Shown: positions 51,226 through 63,078 of the stretch, in pieces
How the letters are laid out: each line of letters opens with the position of its first letter
Position numbering within the stretch: position 1 is the stretch's first letter
DNA from: Sepiola atlantica
Taxonomy: Eukaryota > Mollusca > Cephalopoda > Sepiida > Sepiolidae
Direction: 5' to 3'
Length of the DNA: 64,000 nucleotides
NCBI GenBank assembly: GCA_963556195.1
Contig: OY744535.1
Coordinates: 88,575,449 to 88,639,448, forward strand
Notes under the pieces: generated by a model
What the model saw: the letters and a program-made list of their open reading frames with translations, nothing else
What the model was told of the DNA's origin: nothing
The model's database searches: none
Program-made: the position numbers and the translations under genes

Positions 51226-51714
51226 TTCAACTTTACAATATAAAAATGTTGACACATTGCATTTCTGACATTTCCTGACAAGTATGCCTATTATTCCTGA
51301 AAATTACTAACAAAAATAAACGTTTTTCCCTTTATTAAATTAGAAATATTTTGTTTGCATGAAAACCAACACAGGGCCCACCCCAAGCCAGCTTGATATT
51401 GTTTTAAATTGTAATGATAGGTAGCTATATGCTTAATAATGAACTTACACCAGAAAATGACTACCCCCTGCCATTGTTTTCATGTTTTTTTTCTTATACA
51501 AATATGAATATAAAAGGTAAAACAAAAACAGACTAAGTCGCTTTTTTCAAGGCAACAATTGTCACATTAATTACTGACATTACTTAAAAAATAGGCACAC
51601 AATAAATACAATTGTCAATACATAATCGTCAGTTGGTCGAATGCTGGTGCAAGGCTATTGCCTAACCACCACAGAACAAGTCTATGAACCGACCAAAGAA
51701 CATTTCTTGTCAAG

Positions 51715-54700
51715 ATCTAGTCAAAGGTAAGTTCATCATCATCACGATCTGACTGTTGTGAGTTACTGCAGTGGAGGCCTTTGCAATTACCACACTAGTT
51801 TAAATAGGCAATTCCATATTCTCTTCAACATAATCTTGCTGTAGTACACACTGAAGTACAGTTATACCAAAGTATAGCAAACACATTTACAGGACTAGCT
51901 GGCAAGTCAGTTTTGATTGGTTGTAATTTACCATCTTAAAGTTTCAATCCCTACTCGTCAGGTTTTAGCTTTTTTCTTCATTTCCATTACTGAATTCTGA
52001 AGTAAACTCGAAGGCTGTGGAATCTCGTAGCTGCTCTTGTTGGTGGACAAGGTTTTGGCTTCAACATACTTTAAGCTTTTGCAACCTTTTCCTTCAGTCA
52101 TATATTATTAATGTTTTCCCCATCATTACCATTGTACAGGCACACTAAAGCCTTCTCCCCAGCTTCAATAACCTCTTATGCACCGCTGTCATTGCCAAAC
52201 ACTTTCGCCAGTTTGAGTAAGTTTCTAATGTTAATTACCTTTCGATGGGGTGCTGCCTTCCCAATTCCATAAACACTGGATGAAGAATCACAACCCAGTA
52301 GTGCATAGATTAAAACAATTTTAAAACAAACCACATCTCCCAAAGATGTCCTCATATTTTTTATGTTCAAGGCTTTCACACTTTTGGCACTATCCTTTGG
52401 TTGTGGCGTGAAGAAGATGTTGAAACCATCATCTCTATGTACATACTAACATAGAAAGACCAATAGGTCAGTGTCATCTGCTATTGAAATGGTTTCTCCA
52501 GTCTGTGCCAGTTCTAGAGCAGTCTTCCCAATCAATACGCCAGCGTATCCAGATGCATGGATTACTTTACAACCTGCTTCCTCCAAACTCATTCCCAGCA
52601 AATTGATTAACAATTGTTTGTTTTCTTGATTAGCTAGAATCAATCTTTTTTACAAATGTGAACACCATTAAAGGGGTCAGTGACACATTAACAGCAACAT
52701 AGCTAATTGTACGGCGTCGGTGAGTCGCGTCTTTAATGGATGTACCACTCATACCCATCACAGACAATGCATGCTTTCTCCTATCTAGTTGTGACATATC
52801 TGCGGGATTAGGCACGGATGTCATTAAATGTGTGACCTATTTGATATGGGAGGCGTTCAAGTAGTGCTCCACCATCTAATAGATACTGTGGATCTTACGA
52901 CTGTGGACCTGATTGTACAGGGGAAGTCAGTTCAAATATTGCCTCTAACAGAACCGGGTTTTCTGCCTCTCGCGGTAGCTTGAAAGAATAAACAGTACAG
53001 GTTGGTAACCACAAAGTTCATACTGGAAATGTTATTGCTTCTCTGGAATAGAAGTTGTCTATCAGTCTCAACTGTTTCATCTTGACCCAAGTGTAATTGA
53101 TCCTTACTTTTAAAAGTGTACTCGTGGATTTTTTTATCCGACCATTAAAGCTATGATTGTCTCTCCTATAGAGTTTTATCTGTCCACATTCAGCTGTTCG
53201 TCTCCAGTTACTCCACTTGAAATGCTGTAGATGGACGGATCTTCCGTTAAAGGGTCATATGTCTGGAGAATCGCAAGGAGTGTCCATGCATCCTTGACAT
53301 GTCGCTCTTTTATGGCTGAAGTTGCCTCCTGGTGCTGGTCACTAGTGCCATAATGAATGCCTGCTACTGCTTGCCTTGTAAACTTGATTTCAGCGCACGC
53401 TAGCAGTGACACCATCCAAACCAATCGTTAAATTTAGTCCATTCCTCTGCAATGAGTAAGACCTCGATACGTCTTAATGTTTTTCGTAAGCACCTGCTCA
53501 ATAACCAGATCAGTCGACAAACCAGCCCAGTAGCGACCACTCCATATAATTACATGACATCCTTCAGAATATTGCTGGTACACTTCAGGATAGCTTTTCG
53601 GCAGACCTTCCATTTGCTGCAAGTACAAGTCGGTCGACTTTGCATATAGGATGTGCCCTGCTGAGGCGAATATTAGCAGCATTTTCCTTACAGCGCTAAG
53701 TGCGATTCCCGGTTTCCGGTGCGCTCTGCTTTGAAAAACAATTGCAGGATCTTCACTATATCAAGGTATTGAATCAACAATTTTTCTGTTCGCTTGTCAA
53801 CCATCACACCCTGCACATGGTTGATTCTCTTGTCAATCCTTGTCATAGACTCTAATGACAGAACATTATTCAATGTCTCAGTAAAATTTAAAAGACTTTT
53901 CACTAGCTCCTAAGGTTCCTTCAGGTCTTCATATTTTAGGAAATGACTCTTCTGCATCAGTGTGTGGTTTATCATCGTCAGTGACATGTGAAACTGGCAA
54001 CTCATAGGCTTTCGCTCACAACTAGCATTCAGAGCAGTATCAACTAAGAAGTGAGCACAAATGGCTCTTGCAATTGATTTGCGACTTAGCATGTGCTTGA
54101 CTGTGTTTTCAGCATACACAAGTTAAAAAAGGCCTTGCAATCCAGAACCTGCCATCAAATAACCAATTGATCCCAGAATGCTCATCGGTGTATAGAGCTT
54201 ACCAAGTAGCAAGACAAGTGATTTCAGGGGACTGGAACTAGGCTGTTTCCTGACTATCATTATTGCCATGAGTAAGACCTCCAGACGTCTTCTCATTAGG
54301 AGCTGCTCAATAACCAGACCACTCGGCAAGTGATTGATTGACTGTTAGAATTAGTGTAATGTAGTTTTTTTGGGGTTAAATCACTAATGTAACATAACGT
54401 CGAGTACACGCAGGTTGGGTTACAAGGGTCCATGTCGCTCATTGCCAAATGAACTGGGGCTGATTTCCTAGTATATGTTACTTTGTGAACTGACTAAATA
54501 AGGCCTGACCATGCGTGTCTGGACGGATGTGAAATTAGTGAAATCTCTCAAAGGATGTAAACATTAGCAGTGGAATCGACAACTTACTTGGGCTTGAGCT
54601 CTTTAAATGTCACTTGTGGTGTGTTGGTGTGCTTTAGAATCTAGGTACTATATGTTGAATTATTCCAACCCTTATGATATCTTCTGAAAGGACCTTCAGG

Positions 54701-56052
54701 TCCTTGGAACTGGTTTTGCATTAATTTTCCCGGCGTAAAAGATGCTATGATGCCAATATCATGCGATAGTTTAAATCTACCAACACTCCTTACATTATTG
54801 CCCACATTATCAGCTACAAACTGCAAAACTTCAGTTTCAACAGGGGAGGGAGTTTAAGCGCCATGAACAAGTGAAGCACATTTTTTGAATGTCTGCACTT
54901 CCGAGTAAGATGAAGAGAAACCATGCTTATTCAGAGTGTTAATTAAGATCCTCGATCCAAATTAGTAATGCATTTCCAATGCTAAACCAGACTGCTAATG
55001 TGAAAGGAGAACTATGGGTCTAGCAGTATACATCATCGCTTGACCAGCTGATGCAAGTTTAAAATCATTTTTCTAAAAATATCTTCCTGAGAAAAATCAA
55101 CAATGTTTTAGGAACATATTCAAGAAGCGTATCCTGTTCAAGATCATTCTTAAACGAGTAATATACTGAACTTGTCTTGATCAATTTAATGTCATTCTTG
55201 ATAAGCCTAGCTGTCGTCTCTATGATTCTAATGGCTTCTGGTTCTGAATTGTCTGTTGGGCGGCTCTGTGCATAGAATTCATGGAGAATGCATTTTGCTG
55301 TACTTAAGAATGTAACACCATTATGTTTGCCATAAATTTCAGTCACAAGATTTAATGTATTAGAGAGGGTATGGTTCAACGCCAGTGTCTTCGAAGAGTT
55401 CCTCCATTTTTTTACAATATTGACAATGGTAAGTTGCTCCTTGTCATTTTCCTGCAAATATTTAGCAACTTCTTGAAATGCCTGTTTTCTCTCTGAATCA
55501 TCTGGTCTACTAAGGTTGTGTTTCTTAGACGAATCAGCAGAAGAGAATGTTTTATTGGAATCAAAGTTCGCAAAACATGTTATGTGATAACGTGCTTTTT
55601 CTAAAACAAGGGCAGCTACATAACCTATTCTACCTTTAACAGTGGAAGCCCAGCCATAATTTACGGACTTTCTCACAATACTTGTAACAATGTCCTTAAA
55701 CTCAATAGTTTCTACATAGGTAACATCAACACCTCTTTTCTGTCTATGAAATCTTGCTCCAGAACCACAAAAAAAGGCAATGCCCCTTAAAGTTTAACAC
55801 ACACAAAGATCAGCTTTCATCATGGGTAGAACTGTTTTTACAGTCAATGTCTATGTATTTGGGATTGATCCAACGCTGTCTGCATTTCTTGTGAAGACGT
55901 TGGCTAATCTGAATTATGATCTTCTCTCCACGTTGTTCAGAAGCTCTGTTAATGAAATCGATGACATTCTGGCTGACGATGAATGATTCTTTATTACTTG
56001 ACAGTTCATTGTTGCAAATAGCATAGTTGTCAGCATCCATATTTGTCAGCAT
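51715..56052 (-). pseudogene. XPG/FEN1-like nuclease multi-domain protein, broken
   Basis: Originally perhaps 1,200-1,400 codons. Layout, high to low: 56052-55810 N-terminus (ATG at 56052), one in-frame TGA near 55815, a frameshift in a run of seven T near 55770, then an open segment 55770-55065 with a C-x-x-C (CLFCGSGARF) and H-x-x-C (YHITCFANF) pair that could bind zinc. 54990-54641 (LNKHGFSSSYSEVQTFKK, VADNVGNN, GIIASFTPGK) carries several stops. 54500-54120 has MSDMDPCNPTCVYSTLCYIS and LGSIGYLMAGSGLQ. 54119-53434 has YAENTVKHMLSRKSIARAIC, FASAGHILYAKSTDLYLQQM and WAGLSTDLVIEQVL. 53424-53176 has YGTSDQHQEAT. The nuclease: LDGGALLERLP (about 52880), IKDATHRRR, HASGYAGVLI (52559-52530), ADDTDLLV, ALLGCDSSSSVYGIGK (about 52300-52255, like FEN1's GCD...GIG helix-hairpin-helix). 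C-terminus: CGNCKGLHCSNSQQ near 51794-51750. The usual acidic pair in the HASG motif is replaced (GYAG), so catalysis would be lost. Confidence 0.8.
54262..54330 (-). repeat. Internal duplication within the nuclease pseudogene
   Basis: GGTCTGGTTATTGAGCAGCT and following sequence repeat 53455-53530 (CTGGTTATTGAGCAGGTGCT ... GGTCTTACTCAT). Position 53.5 kb is the place the family order predicts; the 54.3 kb copy is displaced and sits where other sequence is expected. Confidence 0.6.
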
Positions 56053-56264
56053 CCATACGGTACTTTACTTAGAATATGACAGAATATTAAGCTCCAGAAT
56101 TAATACATCATAGGAGACAAAAATAAGGAATAATAAGTTATAATTATATTTAACTTAATGAACACTGTTGGTGCTATCCAATTTCACATTGCTAAACTTG
56201 GTGTTTTTGTAGATGAATTTACAGAAATTGAGTTGAGAGATGGGAGGCTTCAATCGGCGGCATT

Positions 56265-56442
56265 TTTTTAAGATGGCGCCTGTTGACCATTTTCCGGAAG
56301 GCTAATTTTAGGATACAATTTTTATCTGAAAGACAGGGTAGTCATGCCTTATATCAAAGTAAGACACATTTGTTAGCAATTTGATTGAGGTGTAACCAAC
56401 AAATCAACTATATTGACTGGACTATTACGTCGTCTATGAACG
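56265..56442. repeat. Right terminal inverted repeat
   Basis: Inverse partner of 51060-51225. The match stops abruptly inward of 56265, at the point where it also stops inward of 51225, as expected for a terminal repeat. Confidence 0.75.
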
Positions 56443-56444
56443 CA

Positions 56445-57034
56445 TGTAGTTTAGTGTGGAAATGACGGAAAGGATTGCGATGGTTTCCATATAAAATGCA
56501 ACTGGGAGGTGAAAAAGTATACAATTAAAGAGAAAGTGACTTATAGACAGAGACTTCGTAAACAAATAGGCGATTGTGATCATGAATAGAAATTCAAGTC
56601 AATTGAAACAATTAAAATAAAACCTTTTTTAAACAAAACCGCATCTCTAAACTATTAAATATGTTACTATGCAGTGTGTGTTATTATACATAATATACAC
56701 TTTAGGGACCAACACTTTATGTAACGCAGCGTCACTTTAATGATCGACAGATTATCAATGGATGATAATGAAATAGAAAATAAATGTATTTATACAACGA
56801 TGTAGCACAAGGGTAACTTTTTATTCTTCTGTTTGCTTTTAGAGAGTGCATTGAACGGATAAATATTTGGTTTGACACTTGTCAACGCCATTCGACTAAA
56901 ATTGGGCATGTTTTTTTGTAATCACCTCAGTAAGTGTGATTGGATCGAATCACTCTATTAAATTAAATTTGTTTAGCGAATAAGTATGGCACCTCCTTAT
57001 AAGACTGACACAACATATATGCACACTTACGCAT

Positions 57035-57035
<1 letters not shown>
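56445..57035. other. No recognisable feature
   Basis: AT-rich DNA outside the right terminal repeat. Confidence 0.5.
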
Positions 57036-57036
<1 letters not shown>

Positions 57037-57087
<51 letters not shown>

Positions 57088-57112
57088 TATATTTATATAT
57101 ATATATAAATAA

Positions 57113-57153
<41 letters not shown>

Positions 57154-57176
57154 GAGAAATAAATAATTATATATAT
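57037..57176. repeat. (TA)n microsatellite
   Basis: TA tract with TTTA and AAATAAATAA interruptions. Confidence 0.95.
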
Positions 57177-57314
57177 GTAAACAGGACCCCACACGCCTCT
57201 TTTCTGACCCCGTGAGTATCGTCGTCGTCGGCCACTCACGCACAGGTGTTTGATATCCCGGTCGCGGTGCTGAGTAAAACAGATACCTCACTCTGATCCG
57301 GTGTCACTGAACCA

Positions 57315-57914
57315 CTTGTAACATAGGTGGTCTACTCGTGTCTTTATCTCTGTACTCACACTCTGTCCTCGGCGCAGGAATCCTTCTAGACTGTGAACAC
57401 CCTCTTTGGCCAGTGATGTCGTCCTAGTGGCAGCAAAAACAAAGATGTGCGTAATCTCCTCCGGGTTTGATGAATGAGGATTTCGTAATTTTGTGAAGGC
57501 AAAGTTACCTAGCAGGACAATTCGACAATAGAATAATTCAACAACATCGGTCTCTTCTTGTATCAAATAATTATTAAAAACAATTAAAAGGAAGGATTAA
57601 TTTTACACTTGAATTTTAGAGTCTCTTATTTCGATAATATGTCGTTGTTTACTAAGCTATCTCGTCTCTCTATGCGTGTGTGTGTGAATCTCTTTTACGA
57701 CTGCAAAGCCTTAATTGAGATATAACTTTTCTACTCAAAACGGTGGGGGGATCCTATTGCCCATGCTATCCCAAACGAGAGCGATGTTCGCGCAACACTC
57801 CCGCTTGGTCGGCGCTCGTCCGTCCAGGTCGAATCCTAATTTCTAACTGACTGTAACTGTCTTCTCGTTCCCAAAACAAAAGTCCTTTCCCCTCCCAAAA
57901 GGCATATTATCACA
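57315..57914 (-). mobile_element. Possible LTR (minus strand)
   Basis: On the minus strand the segment starts TGTGATAATATGCC and ends CCTATGTTACA (TG...CA, 600 bases). It is preceded by a purine-rich stretch (57915-57944, GGAGAAAGAAAAGG), as a polypurine tract before a 3' LTR would be. Just after the end is AGTGGTTCAGTGACACCGG, which begins TGG two bases later, as a primer-binding site would. An alternative end is ...CTGTTTACA at 57176 (739 bases). There is no second copy in the window to confirm an LTR. GC content is higher than the surroundings. Confidence 0.35.
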
Positions 57915-57944
57915 CCTTTTCTTTCTCCAACCTCCCTCTTCTCC
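57915..57944 (-). promoter_or_regulatory. Possible polypurine tract
   Basis: A/G-rich on the minus strand (GGAGAAGAGGGAGGTTGGAG, then AAAGAAAAGG), adjoining the TGTG start of the possible LTR. It would prime plus-strand DNA synthesis. Confidence 0.35.
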
Positions 57945-58510
57945 AATCTTTCTCCCTCTCCCACCTATTTCTCTATTCCTTCTTTCTCTCTCGGGGCCGG
58001 GGTTGGGTATACTGATTTACTCTCCCCCCTCTCTCTCTCCTCCCTTTGTCTGAGTCTTTCTTCATCTCCGGGTGGCTTGGGGGTGAGTGGTACGACAATT
58101 GAAATTCTCTGCTTAGGCCTTCAGATATTATCTACATCAAAGAAAACCATTATTCTCTCTCTCAGACCTCTGCCCTAATTTATGATGACAGTCTAAAGGG
58201 GCGATCTCCACTCTGGCCTCGCGCGGCCACCCACATAGTACTGACACCCGTATGTTTTTCGTTGGCGAAAAAAAAGATTTGGCCAAAACCCGGCACACCT
58301 GTTTAAACTCGGCCTGTGTAAGATTTAAATGCAATTGACAATCTCTCATGGCTTTCTCAGACAGCCCGGAACCACCTTTCCAGCTTGTTTTGTATAGCCG
58401 ATCCCGCGGAAAATATGTACTAGTTCTTAGATCTCCACTTGTTTCTACGTAGGCCTCCCCTCAGGATGCATATTAGTGCGCCCTAAAGGGCAGACTCTGT
58501 CGGTTACAAA
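57945..58510 (-). other. GC-richer block, perhaps retroelement interior
   Basis: CT-rich tracts (57960-58060) and a 70-codon minus-strand open frame (58137-58349, LTQAEFKQVCRVLAKSF) that I do not recognise. If the LTR call is right this is the 3' end of the internal region. Confidence 0.3.
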
Positions 58511-58517
58511 CACTGTT

Positions 58518-58545
58518 TCATATATATATATATATATATATATGC
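58518..58545. repeat. (TA)n microsatellite
   Basis: About 12 TA units. Confidence 0.9.
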
Positions 58546-58549
58546 ATAA

Positions 58550-59165
58550 AGAGAGCAAGTAAAGAAAAGTAAAAAGCAGCATTATATGCTCAAGTATTAC
58601 CATCACTTAACATGTGTATGTATTAAGTAAATGTGTCGTTTTAGTTGTGTCAATGACATTTATGACAGTGTCCATCTATAATCATGGGGACTGCTTCATT
58701 TTAAGTGTTTCACTGCAACACACTAAACTGTTTCCGTTTTTGCATACTGTTCATATAGAAACAGACATAGTCTTAATGTTGATGCCTGTTTTACGTAAAT
58801 ATATTTTGATTCCATTTTTCTTTAAAATATAGATGCACATGTTGGCGAGAAATGATATCGTTGACTAAACTGGTTGCTCCACTAATCTTACTTGCTTAGA
58901 AATGTATCAAAAGCAAAACGTTACAATAGAATGAATGAGCATTTGACAACGTTTGCGGAGATAGAGATCTATGTCAGTTGGTATTTAGTCGTTTAGTAAA
59001 GACTCAGGGCGTGATACTCACCGTTTTAGAAAACATTTATTAGATAGAAGTATAACCTGATTTCAAACTTGCTCAATCTTTATCATTCAATGATGTCGGC
59101 GAGTAATTCATTTTGGAAAATAATTAAATGGCTAATATTTTACGGAAATGCACCGCTTTATATGA
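58550..59165. other. No recognisable feature
   Basis: A 72-codon open frame at 58614-58832 has no motif. Confidence 0.5.
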
Positions 59166-59167
59166 GG

Positions 59168-59261
<94 letters not shown>

Positions 59262-59266
59262 GAGTT
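59168..59266. repeat. (TA)n-(GA)n microsatellite
   Basis: About 26 TA units followed by about 22 GA units. Confidence 0.97.
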
Positions 59267-59269
59267 ATG

Positions 59270-62200
59270 ACCAATGTACAAACTAAATACCTAACCAAAG
59301 TATCGTTTACCAAGCCACACTATTTGCCCAAAAAAGACCAAATAACGAGCAGTACTACCTGGATATGACCGCCCTTTATTTTAAAACCAGATATTACGAT
59401 TACAACACCACATTTGAAAACGCGAATTAAAACAGCACTTGCAAACTATTATATTTAGAAATGGGACGCTCACGATTAATCGAATGAAAAATAATACGAC
59501 AACCCAATTCATGTAGAAAGTTAGACGACATGTGTAGATTATGTTTGAATAACAAATTCAAATTAGTAAATTTTAGAGACTCTCAACACCTATTAAACTG
59601 TTTACATAGAATAACATTTAGCTTAGGTTAAAATACATCATAAACAACTAAACAAATAAAAACATATTTTCGTGTTTTCTGGAATGTATTATCATGCTCC
59701 TATAATTATTGATACTAGCTAGTCACTGTAAATACTACAGTACCTTCTATATGAATGTTTATTTTATTTCATAATAATATTTTGTTTAAAATAATTATTG
59801 ATGTCAGGGTCAATAACGTTTGTTTAAATACTATTTTTGTACGGTATCAAACAATTGCCATTGCCAGCTAAATATTATTAAACAAAATGAAACAGAATAT
59901 GTATTTTCTTTGTTTATTCAACATTTTTACAATTAAAAATAAATAAATATATTTGCCGAATACATATTCTCCAAAGCAATTAAACGAATGTCACTTGAAA
60001 CACATATGTTTATCTACAATTATACGGTTTTAGTCGATGGGAACATATAATTTGATTTTCGAAGAATTTGTCTCAAAATGGGTACATTCGGAATGTGTTA
60101 CTTTATCGATATCAGATGTATCACTAAACCTTACGAATGATCTTAAAGTTTAGATCTATATGAAAGATAATACGCACGAACATGACATGCATAACCGTAT
60201 TATTATATAGATTATGAAGTGTTTATATATACCATTTCTATAATCCCTTTATATCTTTTAATCTTTTAAAGAGTTGTTTTTGTCATCTAAGGAATAACAC
60301 TTGCGTTGGTTATTCTGGAATTACTGCATTATGGGAAATATATTTTTTTAAAGTGTTGTTTGTTATATATGTAAATACTGATGTTACAACTATTGTGCAT
60401 AGGGAGTTTTCACAAGAGTATCTTCTTTTAGCAATACAGTACTTACATTTACGGACGATTTTCATGGCGACATATGTAGTTGAAATAAAAGAATTTATAT
60501 GAATTTATGTGAACGTCATAAAACATACTGACGCCAGCAACATGTAAATGAGCTATGTGTGTTCTTAATTTCATCATCATAATATTTCCAATTTAGGATT
60601 ACAATAGGGTTTTAAGATTTTGAGAACAACTAAACATCTGAAATCTGTAGGGTTAATGTTGTTTGTGCACATATTATCGAAGAAAGTCTCTTTAATCTCA
60701 CACAACTCTATTCAGTGTCGATTCACATTAATAATCCCTTTTAAATATTCAGTGAGTGTTGCGTCCAAATATAACTTTTTCATGAATCGATAAAGAAAGA
60801 AAAACAAAAGTTAAGATTAAAAGTTAATCGTTGATTTCTTGGCACGTTCATGTTGATCCTGTTATCATTCGTCAGTTCTCTATGGCTTACGAATGACTTC
60901 GAAAAGGTGTCCAACTCCTCAGGCAATGCGTATATGAGTGCATATCAAAGATACTTTTCCGTTTCGCTGTTCTTTGTGTAGAAGACACACGAATAAAGAT
61001 GTATTATTAACGTAATATTTACTGACTCTTGATGTTTTAATCAGACTTCTCGTATGGGCGTCACAGTTTATTCATCTCACTTTATTGCTGTCTGTTCATT
61101 ATGTCGAACAGTTTTTATAGTATATACTAATATATGTTCTACCATGTATAGTGTTTTCAGTCAGTATTCTCTCAAATAGTGTTGATCTTGATCAGGAAAT
61201 ACTCAAATTATAAAAACGGTTAAACTTAAATATACACATATGGCAAGTTATGTATCGTTCTCTAACTTGTCTTCAAACGTAAAAAGTGTTGCCGAAAAAA
61301 TAGGAAATCGTACAGAAATGTGTTTCATTACTTACACTTAACTGTAGTATACAGCTAATAAGCTTATAACACACTTCCGCCAAACAGATTAAGTCAACTG
61401 CTTATTCGCCTCATCTGTTTTTGATATATGGTAACGAGATCTGCAAAACATGGCACAATGTTCTGTGAACAAAAATACACTAGCTTACACATGATATCAC
61501 CTGAGATAACCCGTGATAAACCCGCCTTCTACAGGAAGTAATTTGTTTCCAATAGCTAATACACTTTCATCATAGTCCGAAGGCGAGATCACATTTAAGA
61601 TTTAAACATCAATATTTACTAGCTTTCTCACCAATGGAAATGTTAATTAGTCTAGAAAGAGTATCTCCGGATAGATTAGGAAAAATATAAATTAATTCAG
61701 TCAAAGAGATCATCTCATCTCGTAACTGATGATGAAAACAATTGTTTATTTGTTCAAAATACTATGAGCAAAGTTAGGCACACAGTTAGTTAATCGTGGG
61801 CCTCTAAATCTCCCCACTACACAAGAGGAGCAGTCTTGATTAAAAATAAATAGAGTTGTGTTCGTTCCGTACTCTATCTATAGACAGGAAACACAGATAT
61901 ATACAGTGTTTTAGCGCAAAAAAACTGGTTACATGAATATAAAGTAAAATTTTGAAATTATTTTTATCGATTTTCCAAAAAAAAAATAAGGGAAGAAAAT
62001 AAGTGAAACAAAATTTAGCGTACAATGACTCCCGGGCAACACCGGCCTTTACAGTTATTACAAAATGAAAAGCGATAATTTAACTGATCAAGGTTATTAT
62101 TTATCATGAAACAAAATTGATATGATATCCGTTACGTAAATGTAGAATCAATATAAACCTCGCGTTAGTCAGCTGTATGAATTTGAAAAGTAGATACGTA

Positions 62201-62490
62201 TTTATGAATTGATCTTTTGTTTGGCGAAGAATTATTTGAATATTATTGTCGGTTAATACAATTCCGACTGTAGAAAACTGAGAGATCAAAATGTACGTGA
62301 TTATATTCGCGTTAAATACAAGCGAATGATCACACATTTGTTCTCAAATCTCTTTCTCTCCTCTCTATCCTCTTCGTTCTCTTATATGTATACTAGAAGA
62401 ATACCCGTTCTAGGACTGGTACAATAAATCAACCGAACGAAATAGTGTTATGCCTTCTTACGAAAATGTAATTCAACAATCCTACTAACC
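59270..62490. other. Long stretch without recognisable feature
   Basis: AT-rich and free of long simple repeats and of transposon blocks that I can recognise. Short open frames only. Confidence 0.5.
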
Positions 62491-62493
62491 CTT

Positions 62494-62790
62494 ATGTATG
62501 AAATTGTTATTCCTATTTCGATCACAATCGATTACATGATATTGATTGTTGAAAATCTGTACAAGTTGACACTTAAGATCAATGCGATGAAAAAAGACAC
62601 TACAATTCGGAAAGCTTTGCTTAATAAGAGAATTATGGATCAAATGAAACTTACACCTGAAATATTTGAATTTTCAAGGCTGGTGTGGTGCCCATGTAAT
62701 GCTCCTAAAGGCTCCTTAAGATATGCCAAAGAAACTGATGTTTTAGGCAAATTAATTAATGAATGTCTAATACCAAGTGCTAAAATTTAA
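62494..62790 (+). other. Unexplained 98-codon ATG open frame
   Basis: Begins ATG at 62494 and ends TAA at 62788-62790. The second half (KRIMDQMKLTPEIFEFSRLV, then WCPCNAPKGSLRYAKETDVL) is more protein-like than the rest of the region. I do not recognise a family; a transposon or exon fragment is possible. Confidence 0.2.
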
Positions 62791-62991
62791 CAAAAAAATA
62801 ACAAAAGTATTCCATCATTTATTTGCCTTCTTTGCATAAAAGTATAGTATACCAAATATAACGCACATTACTTACGCATACGTCGATAAACTGTGTTACC
62901 AAATTCATAATAATCGGTGAATTAATTTCGGAGTGAATCCTCTACGTATAAATATATAAACATATGCACACATAATAATAAAAATAATAAT

Positions 62992-62995
<4 letters not shown>

Positions 62996-63076
<81 letters not shown>
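62996..63076. repeat. (AAT)n-(TA)n microsatellite
   Basis: A short AATAATAAT run (62970-62995) followed by about 38 TA units. Confidence 0.97.

Positions 63077-63077
<1 letters not shown>

Positions 63078-63078
<1 letters not shown>

Larger units (their letters stand above)
51060..56442 (-). mobile_element. Decayed XPG-nuclease DNA transposon (Academ-like)
   Basis: About 5.4 kb bounded by imperfect inverted repeats and carrying one long broken minus-strand gene. The gene's order (N-terminal Cys/His motif, conserved middle, XPG/FEN1-type nuclease, Cys-rich tail) and the terminal repeats together point to a cut-and-paste element whose nuclease acts as transposase, as proposed for the Academ superfamily. 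I recognise the protein as a recurring uncharacterised family in invertebrate genomes. Its mobile nature is inferred here from the terminal repeats. Exact ends are uncertain (outer matches at 51060-51068 and 56434-56442) and no target duplication is visible. Confidence 0.6.
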
